From Variovorax paradoxus (lineage in GTDB: Bacteria; Pseudomonadota; Gammaproteobacteria; Burkholderiales; Burkholderiaceae_C), in assembly GCA_016806145.1 (NCBI GenBank), contig CP063166.1, forward strand, positions 3,472,001 through 3,536,000: a stretch of 64,000 nt of DNA, written 5' to 3'. Positions 27,716-35,702 of the stretch are shown in pieces (position 1 is the stretch's first letter; each line of letters opens with the position of its first letter). Under the pieces are notes generated by a model, which saw nothing but the letters and a program-made list of their open reading frames with translations, made no database searches and was not told the DNA's origin. The position numbers and the translations under genes are program-made.

Positions 27716-30322
27716 ATGATCGAAGCCGCCCGACACGACGTCGCGACGCTGCGCGAAGCCTACCGCGCGAAGAAGCTCGCCCTTTTCGAGACCCTGCGCT
27801 TCGCGCGCGCGCCCACGCGCAGCGTGCACACGGTGCTGCGCCAGCTCGCGGCGCTGGCCGACGAGAACCTGCAGACGCTGTGGCAGGACGCCGATTTCGG
27901 CGACGGCCTGGCGCTGGTGGCGGTCGGCGGCTACGGCCGCGGCGAGCTGTTCCCCTACTCGGACGTCGACGTGCTGCTGCTGCTGCCGCCCGAGGGCGGC
28001 GAGCAGGCGGTCGAGCCGGCGCGGCTCGAGGCCTTCATCGGCCAGTGCTGGGACGCGGGCCTGGAGATCGGCTCGAGCGTGCGCACGATCGAGGAATGCC
28101 TGGCCGAGGCCGAGAAGGACGTCACGGTCCAGACCTCGCTGCTCGAGGCGCGGCTGATCGCGGGCGACAAGAAGCTGTTCGCCACCTTCCGCAAGCAATT
28201 CGGCACGGTGATCGACCCGCAGGCCTTCTTCATCGCCAAGTCGCAGGAGATGCGGCACCGGCACCAGAAGTTCGACAACACGCCCTACGCGCTCGAGCCC
28301 AACTGCAAGGAGTCGCCGGGCGGCCTGCGCGACCTGCAGACCATCCTCTGGGTCGCCAAGGCCGCGGGTTTCGGCAGCCGCTGGGACGACCTGGCGCGCA
28401 ACGGCCTGGCCACGCCGTTCGAGGCGCAGCAGATCAAGCGCAACGAGGCGCTGCTGTCGCTGATCCGCGCGCGGCTGCACGTGATCGCGAACCGGCGCGA
28501 GGACCGGCTGGTGTTCGACCTGCAGACCGCGGTGGCCGCGAGCTTCGGCTACGTGAGCGAGTCGCAGCGCAAGTCGAGCGAGGCGCTGATGCGGCGCTAC
28601 TACTGGGCCGCCAAGGCGGTCTCGCAGCTCAACCAGATCCTGCTGCTCAACATCTCGGAGCGGCTGCAGCCGGTGGACGAGCTGCCGACGCCGATCAACG
28701 AGCGCTTCTTCGAGCGCGCCGGGCTGATCGAGATCGCGCGCGACGACCTCTACGAGAGCGAGCCGCACGCCATCCTCGAGACCTTCCTGCTCTACCAGAA
28801 GACCATCGGGGTGAAGGGCCTGTCGGCGCGCACGCTGCGCGCGCTCTACAACGCGCGCCACGTGATGGACAGCAAGTTCCGCAACGATCCGGCGAACCAC
28901 GAGACCTTCATGCGGACGCTGCAGCAGCCCTACGGCATCACGCATGCCTTCCGGCTGATGAACCAGACCTCGGTGCTGGGGCGCTACCTGCGCGTGTTCC
29001 GCAGCATCGTGGGGCAGATGCAGCACGACCTGTTCCACGTCTACACGGTCGACCAGCACATCCTGATGGTGCTGCGCAACGTGCGGCGCTTCTTCATCGC
29101 CGAGCATGCCCACGAGTACCCGTTCTGCTCGCAGCTCGCGGCCGGCTGGGACAAGCCCTGGCTGCTGTACGTGGCCGCGCTGTTCCACGACATCGCCAAG
29201 GGCCGCGGCGGCGACCATTCCACGCTGGGCGCGCGCGACGTGGCGCGCTTCTGCAAGCAGCACGGCATCTCGCGCGAAGACTCGAAGCTCATCGAGTTCC
29301 TGGTCTCCGAGCACCTGGTGATGAGCCAGGTGGCGCAGAAGCAGGACCTGAGCGACGCCGAGGTGATCGGCGCCTTCGCGAAGCGCGTGGGTAACGAGCG
29401 CTACCTCACGGCGCTCTACCTGCTGACCGTGGCCGACATCCGCGGCACCTCGCCGCGCGTGTGGAATGCCTGGAAGGGCAAGCTGCTCGAGGACCTCTAC
29501 CGCTACACCCTGCGCGCGCTCGGCGGGCGCATGCCCGATCCCGACACCGAGGTCGAGTCGCGCAAACGCGAGGCGCTGGTGCAACTGGCGCTGCATGCCC
29601 AGCGCTTCGAGGCGCACAAGGCGCTGTGGGACACGCTCGACGTGGGCTACTTCATGCGCCACGACGCCAGCGAGATCGCCTGGCACGCGATGCAGCTGTC
29701 GCGCTTCGTGCCGCCGAAGAACGTGCCGATCGACCCGGCCGCGCCGCCGGTGGTGCGCGCGCACCTGTCGCCGGTGGGCGAAGGGCTGCAGGTGGTGGTC
29801 TACACGCCCGACCAGCCCGACCTGTTCGCGCGCATCTGCGGCTATTTCGACCAGGCCTCGTTCAGCATCCTCGACGCCAAGGTCCACACCACGAGCAACG
29901 GCTACGCGCTCGACACCTTCCAGGTGGTGACCACCTTCCTGCCCGACCACTACCGCGACCTGATCAACATGGTCGAGACCGGGCTCGCGCAGACCCTGAC
30001 CGAGGCCGGCGCCCTGCCGGCGCCGAGCATGGGCCGGGTGTCGCGCCGGGTGCGCAGCTTCCCGATCAAGCCGCGCATCAGCCTGGTGCCCGACGAGAAG
30101 GCGCAGCGCTGGGTGCTCAGCATCTCGGCCAGCGACCGCGCCGGCCTGCTCTATTCGGTGGCCCGCGTGCTCGCGCGGCACCACCTGAACCTGCAGCTCG
30201 CCAAGGTCACGACCCTGGGCGAGCGCGTGGAAGACAGCTTCCTCATCAGCGGTCCCGAACTGCAAGGCCAGCGCACGCAGGCCGCGATCGAGACCGAGCT
30301 GATGGAAGCCCTGGAGGCCTGA
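27716..30322 (+). CDS. glnD: [protein-PII] uridylyltransferase / uridylyl-removing enzyme
   Basis: 868 residues, the usual GlnD length. GlnD senses glutamine and adds UMP to, or removes it from, PII proteins. The nucleotidyltransferase motif [15 protein letters not shown] is at 71-85, and the GlnD-UTase linker is at NYEL-like [14 protein letters not shown]. An HD phosphohydrolase site is at [14 protein letters not shown] (near 490). Two C-terminal ACT domains (about 690-770 and 790-868) bind glutamine. Both catalytic sites look intact. A GC-rich hairpin follows the stop (30330-30353). Confidence 0.97.
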   Translation: MIEAARHDVATLREAYRAKKLALFETLRFARAPTRSVHTVLRQLAALADENLQTLWQDADFGDGLALVAVGGYGRGELFPYSDVDVLLLLPPEGGEQAVEPARLEAFIGQCWDAGLEIGSSVRTIEECLAEAEKDVTVQTSLLEARLIAGDKKLFATFRKQFGTVIDPQAFFIAKSQEMRHRHQKFDNTPYALEPNCKESPGGLRDLQTILWVAKAAGFGSRWDDLARNGLATPFEAQQIKRNEALLSLIRARLHVIANRREDRLVFDLQTAVAASFGYVSESQRKSSEALMRRYYWAAKAVSQLNQILLLNISERLQPVDELPTPINERFFERAGLIEIARDDLYESEPHAILETFLLYQKTIGVKGLSARTLRALYNARHVMDSKFRNDPANHETFMRTLQQPYGITHAFRLMNQTSVLGRYLRVFRSIVGQMQHDLFHVYTVDQHILMVLRNVRRFFIAEHAHEYPFCSQLAAGWDKPWLLYVAALFHDIAKGRGGDHSTLGARDVARFCKQHGISREDSKLIEFLVSEHLVMSQVAQKQDLSDAEVIGAFAKRVGNERYLTALYLLTVADIRGTSPRVWNAWKGKLLEDLYRYTLRALGGRMPDPDTEVESRKREALVQLALHAQRFEAHKALWDTLDVGYFMRHDASEIAWHAMQLSRFVPPKNVPIDPAAPPVVRAHLSPVGEGLQVVVYTPDQPDLFARICGYFDQASFSILDAKVHTTSNGYALDTFQVVTTFLPDHYRDLINMVETGLAQTLTEAGALPAPSMGRVSRRVRSFPIKPRISLVPDEKAQRWVLSISASDRAGLLYSVARVLARHHLNLQLAKVTTLGERVEDSFLISGPELQGQRTQAAIETELMEALEA

Positions 30323-30329
30323 ATGGCCA

Positions 30330-30353
30330 GCCCGGCGGCCCGCTCCGCCGGGC
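30330..30353 (+). terminator. GC-rich hairpin after glnD
   Basis: A 9-bp perfect stem (gcccggcgg 30330-30338 with ccgccgggc 30345-30353) with a 6-nt loop begins eight bases after the glnD stop. There is no T-tract, so termination would need Rho or be partial. Confidence 0.55.
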
Positions 30354-30370
30354 CAGATTCGCGACAAAAG

Positions 30371-30388
30371 TTCACAGATTCCTGTGAA
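30371..30388. promoter_or_regulatory. dyad upstream of the diguanylate cyclase operon
   Basis: ttcacag (30371-30377) and ctgtgaa (30382-30388) form a perfect inverted repeat with a 4-bp spacer. They lie in an AT-rich patch about 40 bp before the first cyclase start. Position and symmetry suit an operator for a dimeric regulator overlapping the promoter. Confidence 0.4.
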
Positions 30389-30428
30389 TTGAATACCAAA
30401 TGTTTCTTTTTTCTGTCCAAAAGGCAGA

Positions 30429-31457
30429 ATGGACCCCATGGACACATTGCTGACCCAGCTTTCGAGTTCCGTATCGTCGGCCAGGACCCTCGAGGATCTG
30501 ACCCGTCCCATGCTCGAGATGCTCGAGGCCGTGACCGGCCTGGAATCGACCTATCTCACGCGCATCGACCTGGAGCACGGGCTCCAGCACATCCTCTACG
30601 CGCGCAACGTGCGCCAGCTGCAGATTCCCGAAGGCCTTGCGGTGCCCTGGGGCGACACCTTGTGCAAGCGCGCCCTCGACGAGGGCCGCGTCTACACCGA
30701 CAACGTCGCCGAATGCTGGGGTGATTCGGACGCCGCGCGCGAGCTCGGCATCCAGACCTATGTGAGCACCCCGGTGCGCACCGACAGCGGCGGCCTCTAC
30801 GGCACGCTGTGCGCGGCCAGCGGCGAGCGCCAGCCGCTGCCGGCCAATGCCAGCAACGTGCTGGGCCTGTTCGCGCGGCTGATCGGCCACCAGGTCGAGC
30901 GCGAGCGGCTGTTCCAGCAGTTGTCGGAGGCCAACGCCGAGCTCGCCACCCATGCCGCGACCGACGCCCTGACCGGCCTGCCGAACCGGCGCGCCTTCCT
31001 CGACGGGCTGCGCCGCCTGCTGGCGCAGGGCCAGCGCGACGGCACCGGCGTGCTGGTCGCCTTCGTCGACCTCGACGGCTTCAAGAAGATCAACGACGTG
31101 CACGGCCACGAGACCGGCGACGACTTCCTGGTGGAGATCGCGCGCCGGCTGCACGCCACGCTGCGCGCCGGCGACCTGCTGGCGCGCCTGGGCGGCGACG
31201 AGTTCGTGGTGGTCGGCCCGGGCCCCGCGCTCGCGGGCGGCGAGTCGCCGGCCGCGGCCGAGGCGCTCGGCCAGCGCGTGGCGGCGGCCACGGTCGGCGA
31301 TTTCCATCTCGGCACGGTCCGTATCGGCTACGAAGGCGCCAGCGTGGGCGCGGTGTCGGTCGATCCGCGCTTCACCACGGCCGAGGAGGCGCTGCGCCTG
31401 GCCGATGCCGCGATGTACCTGGACAAGCGCGGGCGCAGCGGGCGACCGCACGGATGA
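30429..31457 (+). CDS. GAF-domain diguanylate cyclase
   Basis: 342 residues. Residues about 10-160 form a GAF sensor domain (LEMLEAVTGLESTYLTRID, then GIQTYVSTPVRTDSGGLYGTLCAAS). A GGDEF domain follows (about 175-340) with DALTGLPNRRAF, VDLDGFKKINDVHGHETGDDFL and an intact GGDEF active site. The RAGD five residues before GGDEF is a canonical RxxD product-inhibition site. It should make c-di-GMP from two GTP and be feedback-limited. It is cytoplasmic, with no membrane segment. Its stop is four bases from the next cyclase start, so the pair is an operon about 2 kb ahead of the cellulose genes. Confidence 0.92.
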   Translation: MDPMDTLLTQLSSSVSSARTLEDLTRPMLEMLEAVTGLESTYLTRIDLEHGLQHILYARNVRQLQIPEGLAVPWGDTLCKRALDEGRVYTDNVAECWGDSDAARELGIQTYVSTPVRTDSGGLYGTLCAASGERQPLPANASNVLGLFARLIGHQVERERLFQQLSEANAELATHAATDALTGLPNRRAFLDGLRRLLAQGQRDGTGVLVAFVDLDGFKKINDVHGHETGDDFLVEIARRLHATLRAGDLLARLGGDEFVVVGPGPALAGGESPAAAEALGQRVAAATVGDFHLGTVRIGYEGASVGAVSVDPRFTTAEEALRLADAAMYLDKRGRSGRPHG

Positions 31458-31461
31458 GCTG

Positions 31462-33486
31462 ATGATCGGCCGGCCACGCGGGCGCCTCGAGCGCGTGTTC
31501 GGATCGCTCAAGGTCCGCCTCACCCTGGGCGGCATCGTGGCGCTGGCCGTGGGCATCGCACTGAGCACCAGCGTGCTGCTGGGCATCGCCGAACGCGACC
31601 TGCTCGCCGCGCAGCAGCAGCGCGAACTCGGCGAGTCGGCCCGTACCGCCGCCCTGCTCTCGCGCAGCGTGGTCCAGCTGCAGCGCGCGCTGCTGTCGGT
31701 TTCCGAATCGCTCGACGAGGCCACGCTGAACGACCCCGCGGCGCTCGCGCGCTTCATGGACAGCAAGCCGATCCTGCGCGGGCTCTTCACCGTGCTCTAC
31801 ATCGCGCGGCCCGACGGCGAGGTGCGCATCCTGGTCGATGCCGAGACCGGCGTCTCGCGCCCGCCGCTGCCGCTGACCCAGCGCAACTACTTCCGCCGCA
31901 CCCTGGCCGAGGGCCGGGCGATCGTGTCGGAACCGCTGAGCGGCCCGCTGTCTGGCGAGCCGATCGTGGTCTTCACCCAGCCCGCGCGCAATGCGTCGGG
32001 CATCTACGCGGTGTTCGGCGGGGTGCTGCGGCTGTCCAGCCGCGACCTGCTCGACGGCCTGGTCGACCCGCAGGCCGGCGACGACAGCGCGCTGCTGGTC
32101 GTCACCACGCTCGACGGCCGCGTGCTCGCGCACCCCGACCACAGCCGCATCATGGGCTCGCTCGCCGACGAGCCGCGCCTGGCCCAGGCCTTCAAGGCCT
32201 GGACCGCCGAGCGCAGTCCGATGGAACCCGCGGGCGTGGCGCTGCCGCAGCCCGGCGAGATCGCCAGCGCCGCCGGCGTGGCCGGGCCCGACTGGATGGT
32301 GTGGCGTGCCCGGCCCCAGTCGGAGCTGACCGCGCCCTTCGCCGCCGCGCGCGCGCAGTCGCTGCGCTGGGCCGGCCTGATCGGCCTGCCGCTGGCGCTG
32401 GGACTGCTCGGCCTGCTGTGGTGGGGCCTGCGGCCGCTGCGGCTGCTGGAACGGCGCGCCCAGCACCTGTTCGACGGCAGCATGGGCGCGGCCGATGGCT
32501 GGCCGCGCGCGGGCGGCGAGATCGGCCAGCTCGGCAACGTGCTGCGGCGCGTGGGCATCCAGCGCGCCGAGCTCGAGCGCCTCAACAGCGAGAGCATCGC
32601 CAAGCTCGGCTCGGTGATGCGCGCGGCGCCGGTCGGCATCGCGCTGGTGCGCGACGGCCGCTTCGACCTCGCGAGCGATGAGCTCTGCCGGCTGCTGGGC
32701 TGCGCGCGCGAGGACCTGCTGGGCCGCTCGACCGGCAAGGTGCTGGTGCCGCCCGAGCCCGGCGAGACCCCGCTGGCCGCGCTCGAGGCGCTGGCCTTCG
32801 GCGCCGACCAGGCCTACGTGGGCGAATGCCAGGTGCAGCGGCCCGACGGCAGCCGCTTCTGGGCCCGGCTGCGCAGCAAGCCGGTGGACGCGGCGCGCAT
32901 GGAACTCGGCACGATCTGGATCCTGACCGACATCGACCAGCAGCGCCGCACCCAGGCGGCGCTCGAGTGGTCGGCCGCGCACGACAGCCTGACCGGGCTG
33001 GCCAACCGCCAGCGCTTCGAGGCCCATGCGCAGCGGCTGATCGCGGGCCTGCCGGGCACCATGCCGGCCGCCATGGTCTTCATCGATCTCGATAACTTCA
33101 AGCGCGTGAACGACACCGGCGGCCACCTGACCGGCGACGCCATGCTGCGCGCGGCCGCCCGCGCCATCGCCTCGCGGGTGCGCGCGGGCGACCTCGCGGC
33201 GCGGCTGGGCGGCGACGAGTTCGTGCTGCTGCTCGAGCGCTGCCGCCATGCCGATGCGGTGCGCGTGGCCGAGGCCATCGTGACCTCGATCGCCGAGATC
33301 GCCATGCCCTCGCTGCCCGCGGACCTGCGCATCGGCGCGAGCATCGGCGTGGCCAGCCTCACGCCGCAGACCCTGAGCGTGGACGCCTGGCTGCATGCGG
33401 CCGACGAGGCCTGCTATGCGGCCAAGACGGCGGGGCGCGGCGTGGTCCGGGCGGGCTCCGCGCCGGCCGAGCGCATGTCGGGCTGA
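31462..33486 (+). CDS. membrane-bound sensor diguanylate cyclase (CACHE-PAS-GGDEF)
   Basis: 674 residues from the ATG at 31462. A transmembrane helix at about 18-40, an extracytoplasmic CACHE-like sensor (VLYIARPDGEVRILVDAETG; LTQRNYFRRTLAEGRAIVSEP), and a second helix at about 300-325 are followed by a PAS domain (about 365-490). A C-terminal GGDEF domain has DSLTGLANRQRF, FIDLDNFKRVNDTGGHLTGD and GGDEF near residue 582, again preceded by RAGD (RxxD inhibitory site). It would couple an external small-molecule signal to c-di-GMP synthesis. Being in one operon with the GAF cyclase and next to bcs genes, it is a candidate local activator of cellulose synthesis. Confidence 0.92.
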   Translation: MIGRPRGRLERVFGSLKVRLTLGGIVALAVGIALSTSVLLGIAERDLLAAQQQRELGESARTAALLSRSVVQLQRALLSVSESLDEATLNDPAALARFMDSKPILRGLFTVLYIARPDGEVRILVDAETGVSRPPLPLTQRNYFRRTLAEGRAIVSEPLSGPLSGEPIVVFTQPARNASGIYAVFGGVLRLSSRDLLDGLVDPQAGDDSALLVVTTLDGRVLAHPDHSRIMGSLADEPRLAQAFKAWTAERSPMEPAGVALPQPGEIASAAGVAGPDWMVWRARPQSELTAPFAAARAQSLRWAGLIGLPLALGLLGLLWWGLRPLRLLERRAQHLFDGSMGAADGWPRAGGEIGQLGNVLRRVGIQRAELERLNSESIAKLGSVMRAAPVGIALVRDGRFDLASDELCRLLGCAREDLLGRSTGKVLVPPEPGETPLAALEALAFGADQAYVGECQVQRPDGSRFWARLRSKPVDAARMELGTIWILTDIDQQRRTQAALEWSAAHDSLTGLANRQRFEAHAQRLIAGLPGTMPAAMVFIDLDNFKRVNDTGGHLTGDAMLRAAARAIASRVRAGDLAARLGGDEFVLLLERCRHADAVRVAEAIVTSIAEIAMPSLPADLRIGASIGVASLTPQTLSVDAWLHAADEACYAAKTAGRGVVRAGSAPAERMSG

Positions 33487-33814
33487 ACCGGCCGACTCTC
33501 GACATCGATAGGAATTCATCGCCAACCCGCCAGCCCATGAAAAAAGCCGGTGCGACCGCGAAAAGCCCACTAATTCACGGTTCCTGGGGAAACCCCCGAT
33601 CCAGCGAATCCATTTGGCTGACGAATACGTAACGCCTAAGTTACCAGTTCGAAGCGACGACCCGCCTTGGAGCGAACGGCCGCGAACCGCACAGAACGGA
33701 ACAGACCGGAAAGCGACTGCTTCGTCACGAATTCCCGACAATCAGCCGTGAACTAATACCAACTCAGTAAACGATTGTTGTCAATCGTTAACCATTCCCA
33801 GAGAATGCCCCAGC
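33487..33814 (+). promoter_or_regulatory. AT-richer 328-bp control region ahead of the cellulose operon
   Basis: I see no convincing gene here. The stretch is visibly richer in A and T than its surroundings and holds several dyads: gtaac/gttac (33629-33633 with 33640-33644), gggg/cccc around a 3-nt loop (33586-33596), and a perfect 8-bp pair near the bcsD start (separate entry). It must hold the bcs promoter, but no box matches a consensus well enough to place it. Confidence 0.5.
33770..33789. promoter_or_regulatory. operator-like dyad just before bcsD
   Basis: aacgattg (33770-33777) and caatcgtt (33782-33789) are perfectly complementary with a 4-nt spacer. The element ends 25 bp before the bcsD ATG, so it lies in or near the promoter or 5' UTR. 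With no T-tract it is more likely an operator or RNA hairpin than a terminator. Confidence 0.45.
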
Positions 33815-34288
33815 ATGGAAGAAACAAACGGGGTCATCGAACACTTTGAACGCCGGGCCTGCAGCGCGCAGTGGCTCGCATTCAATCGCGGCATGGCAGC
33901 CGAGCTCGCCGCCGGGCTTCCGCCCGAGGATCTGCACCAGCTTTTCTTCCGGATCGGCGAGAACGTGGCGCGCACCTTTCCGGTGCCTCCCTGCGCGAGC
34001 CTGGCGGAACTGGAAGCCGAGTTCAACGCCCGCTGGGACAGCATCGACTGGGGCTACGGCACCTTGCGCGAAGAGGCCGACGGCCTGCGCATCCGCCATG
34101 CCTGCAGCCCGCTGGCCATGGCTTTCGGCCCCGAATCCACCGGCTGGAGCAGCGGCTTCTTCGAAGGCGTCTACCAGACCTGGTTCGGCAGCCAGCGCCT
34201 GCCCGCCTCGCTGCGGGTGCAGGCGCTGCCGTCCCATCCGCAGCCCGGCGCGGTGATCGAACTCCGATTGGCGAGGTCTTCCCCATGA
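33815..34288 (+). CDS. bcsD: cellulose synthase subunit BcsD
   Basis: 157 residues, the same size as BcsD of Komagataeibacter. BcsD forms periplasmic octamers that guide glucan chains and is the mark of type I cellulose operons. The protein has the domain's helical N terminus (WLAFNRGMAAELAAGLPPEDLHQLFFRIGENVA), the SLAELEAEFNARWDSIDWGY stretch and the C-terminal GFFEGVYQTWFGSQ. It lacks an obvious signal peptide, as family members do. It is the first gene of the operon, an unusual place; its stop overlaps the bcsP start (ATGA). Confidence 0.87.
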   Translation: MEETNGVIEHFERRACSAQWLAFNRGMAAELAAGLPPEDLHQLFFRIGENVARTFPVPPCASLAELEAEFNARWDSIDWGYGTLREEADGLRIRHACSPLAMAFGPESTGWSSGFFEGVYQTWFGSQRLPASLRVQALPSHPQPGAVIELRLARSSP

Positions 34289-34872
34289 GCAACGACGATC
34301 CCTCGGCCGAGGACGTGGCCGGACTGTTCCGCAAGTTCGGTGGCGATTCGCATGTCTACAAGGAATTCGCACCGCCCGAGCCGACCGACGGCGATGGCCG
34401 TGTCGGCTGGCCGTTGCTGTCGGGCGCGCCGATCGAGCGCGCGCCCGAAGCGCCGGCTCCGCTGCCGCCGCCGCCCGCTGCGCCAATCCCGCCGGTGAAA
34501 CCCGTCGTGCAGGCCGCGCCCGTGCCGCCACCGGCTCCGGTCATCGCACCGCCCGTGGCGGTTCGCCCCGCGCCGGCTCCGGCCCCGGTCATGCCGCCCG
34601 CGCGGCCGGCCGCGCCGCTCGCGAGCCCGTTCGGCCCCGCACCGGCCGTTCCGCCGCCCGCCCAGCCCGTGCCCGCCTGGGCCGCCGCGCGGCCGGCACC
34701 CGCCTTCGTCCCGGGGCCCGCCCCGGCCCATCCCTCCATCGCCACGCCGACACCTCCCGCCTCGGACGCACGGAGCCCGACCGAGCTGGACGCGCTGTTC
34801 GCGCGCCTGGCGGGACCGCAGCGCCCCGAGCCTCCGCCGGGCCCCATGTCACGCTGGCGCCGGCCGACGTGA
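34285..34872 (+). CDS. bcsP: proline-rich cellulose biosynthesis protein BcsP (BcsR-like N terminus)
   Basis: 195 residues. The first 30 (AEDVAGLFRKFGGDSHVYKEF) match the short BcsR-type motif. The middle (about 55-160) is almost entirely Pro and Ala, and the C terminus ends in ELDALFARLAGPQ and a basic tail. It is cytoplasmic, without signal or membrane segment. Known BcsR helps BcsQ and BcsA assemble; BcsP of beta-proteobacteria is thought to replace it with an extended proline-rich tail. It overlaps bcsD and is directly ahead of bcsQ. Confidence 0.8.
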   Translation: MSNDDPSAEDVAGLFRKFGGDSHVYKEFAPPEPTDGDGRVGWPLLSGAPIERAPEAPAPLPPPPAAPIPPVKPVVQAAPVPPPAPVIAPPVAVRPAPAPAPVMPPARPAAPLASPFGPAPAVPPPAQPVPAWAAARPAPAFVPGPAPAHPSIATPTPPASDARSPTELDALFARLAGPQRPEPPPGPMSRWRRPT

Positions 34873-34874
34873 CC

Positions 34875-35702
34875 ATGGTCGTCATCCCCGTCATTTCATC
34901 CAAGGGCGGTGTTGGCAAGACCACCGTCGCCGCCAACCTGAGCACCGTGCTCGCCGAACGCGGCCACCATGTGCTGGCGGTCGACCTCGATCCGCAGAAC
35001 GCGCTGCGCTTCCACCTCGCCAACGATCCGCACCAGTGCGTCGAGGGCCTGGCCGAGGTCGCGGCCGGCCAGCTGACCTGGACCCAGGCGATGCGCCCCG
35101 GCCATGGCGGCACGGTGGTGCTGCCCTTCGGCACGGTCGACGACGAACAGCAGATCGAGCTCGAGCAGCAGCTCGCGCGCTACCCCGGCTGGCTCGGCGA
35201 CACGCTCGCGCGCTTCGCGCTGCCCGACGACACGCTGGTGGTGCTCGACACGCCGCCCGGCCCCACGGTCTACATGCAGCAGGCACTGCGCACGGCGAAC
35301 TTCTGCGTGGTCACGGTGCTGGCCGATGCCGGCTCCTTCGCCACCCTGCCGATCATCGAGCGCATGGTCGACAAGTACTGCCGCCCGCGCGCCGACTACG
35401 GCGGCAGCGCCTACGTGGTGAACCAGGTGGCGCCGAGCCGCCGGCTCAACCACGACGTGTTCGAGATGCTGCGCGCGCGCCTGCAGTCGGAACTGCTGGG
35501 CGTGCTGCACCAGGACGAATCGGTGTCCGAGGCGCTGGCCTCGGCGCTGCCGGTGCACCGCTACGCGCCCCTGAGCCAGGCGGCGCAGGACCTCTCGGTG
35601 TGCGCCGACCGGCTGCTGGCGCGCATCGCCGCGGCCGCCGCGATGCGCACCGCCCACGCACAGCCCGCGGCCGATCCGGCCTGGCAGATGGAGTCCCGAT
35701 GA
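34875..35702 (+). CDS. bcsQ: cellulose biosynthesis ParA-like ATPase BcsQ
   Basis: 275 residues from ATG 34875; a GTG two codons earlier overlaps the bcsP stop as GTGA and is equally possible. The deviant Walker A KGGVGKTT (10-17) and VLAVDLDPQNALRFHL mark a MinD/ParA-type dimeric ATPase, and the switch region is VVLDTPPGPTVYM. BcsQ positions the cellulose machinery at the cell pole in enterobacteria. Its stop overlaps the bcsA start by ATGA. Confidence 0.92.
   Translation: MVVIPVISSKGGVGKTTVAANLSTVLAERGHHVLAVDLDPQNALRFHLANDPHQCVEGLAEVAAGQLTWTQAMRPGHGGTVVLPFGTVDDEQQIELEQQLARYPGWLGDTLARFALPDDTLVVLDTPPGPTVYMQQALRTANFCVVTVLADAGSFATLPIIERMVDKYCRPRADYGGSAYVVNQVAPSRRLNHDVFEMLRARLQSELLGVLHQDESVSEALASALPVHRYAPLSQAAQDLSVCADRLLARIAAAAAMRTAHAQPAADPAWQMESR

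Noticed and set aside
33532..33640. A 31-codon frame (MKKAGATAKS...) before bcsD
   Set aside because: Codon use is unlike the neighbours, there is no ribosome binding site, and it lies in the AT-richer control region; it looks like chance.
33487..33814. A c-di-GMP (GEMM) riboswitch in the bcs leader
   Set aside because: The region has short dyads but not the conserved GEMM core or its two-helix layout.
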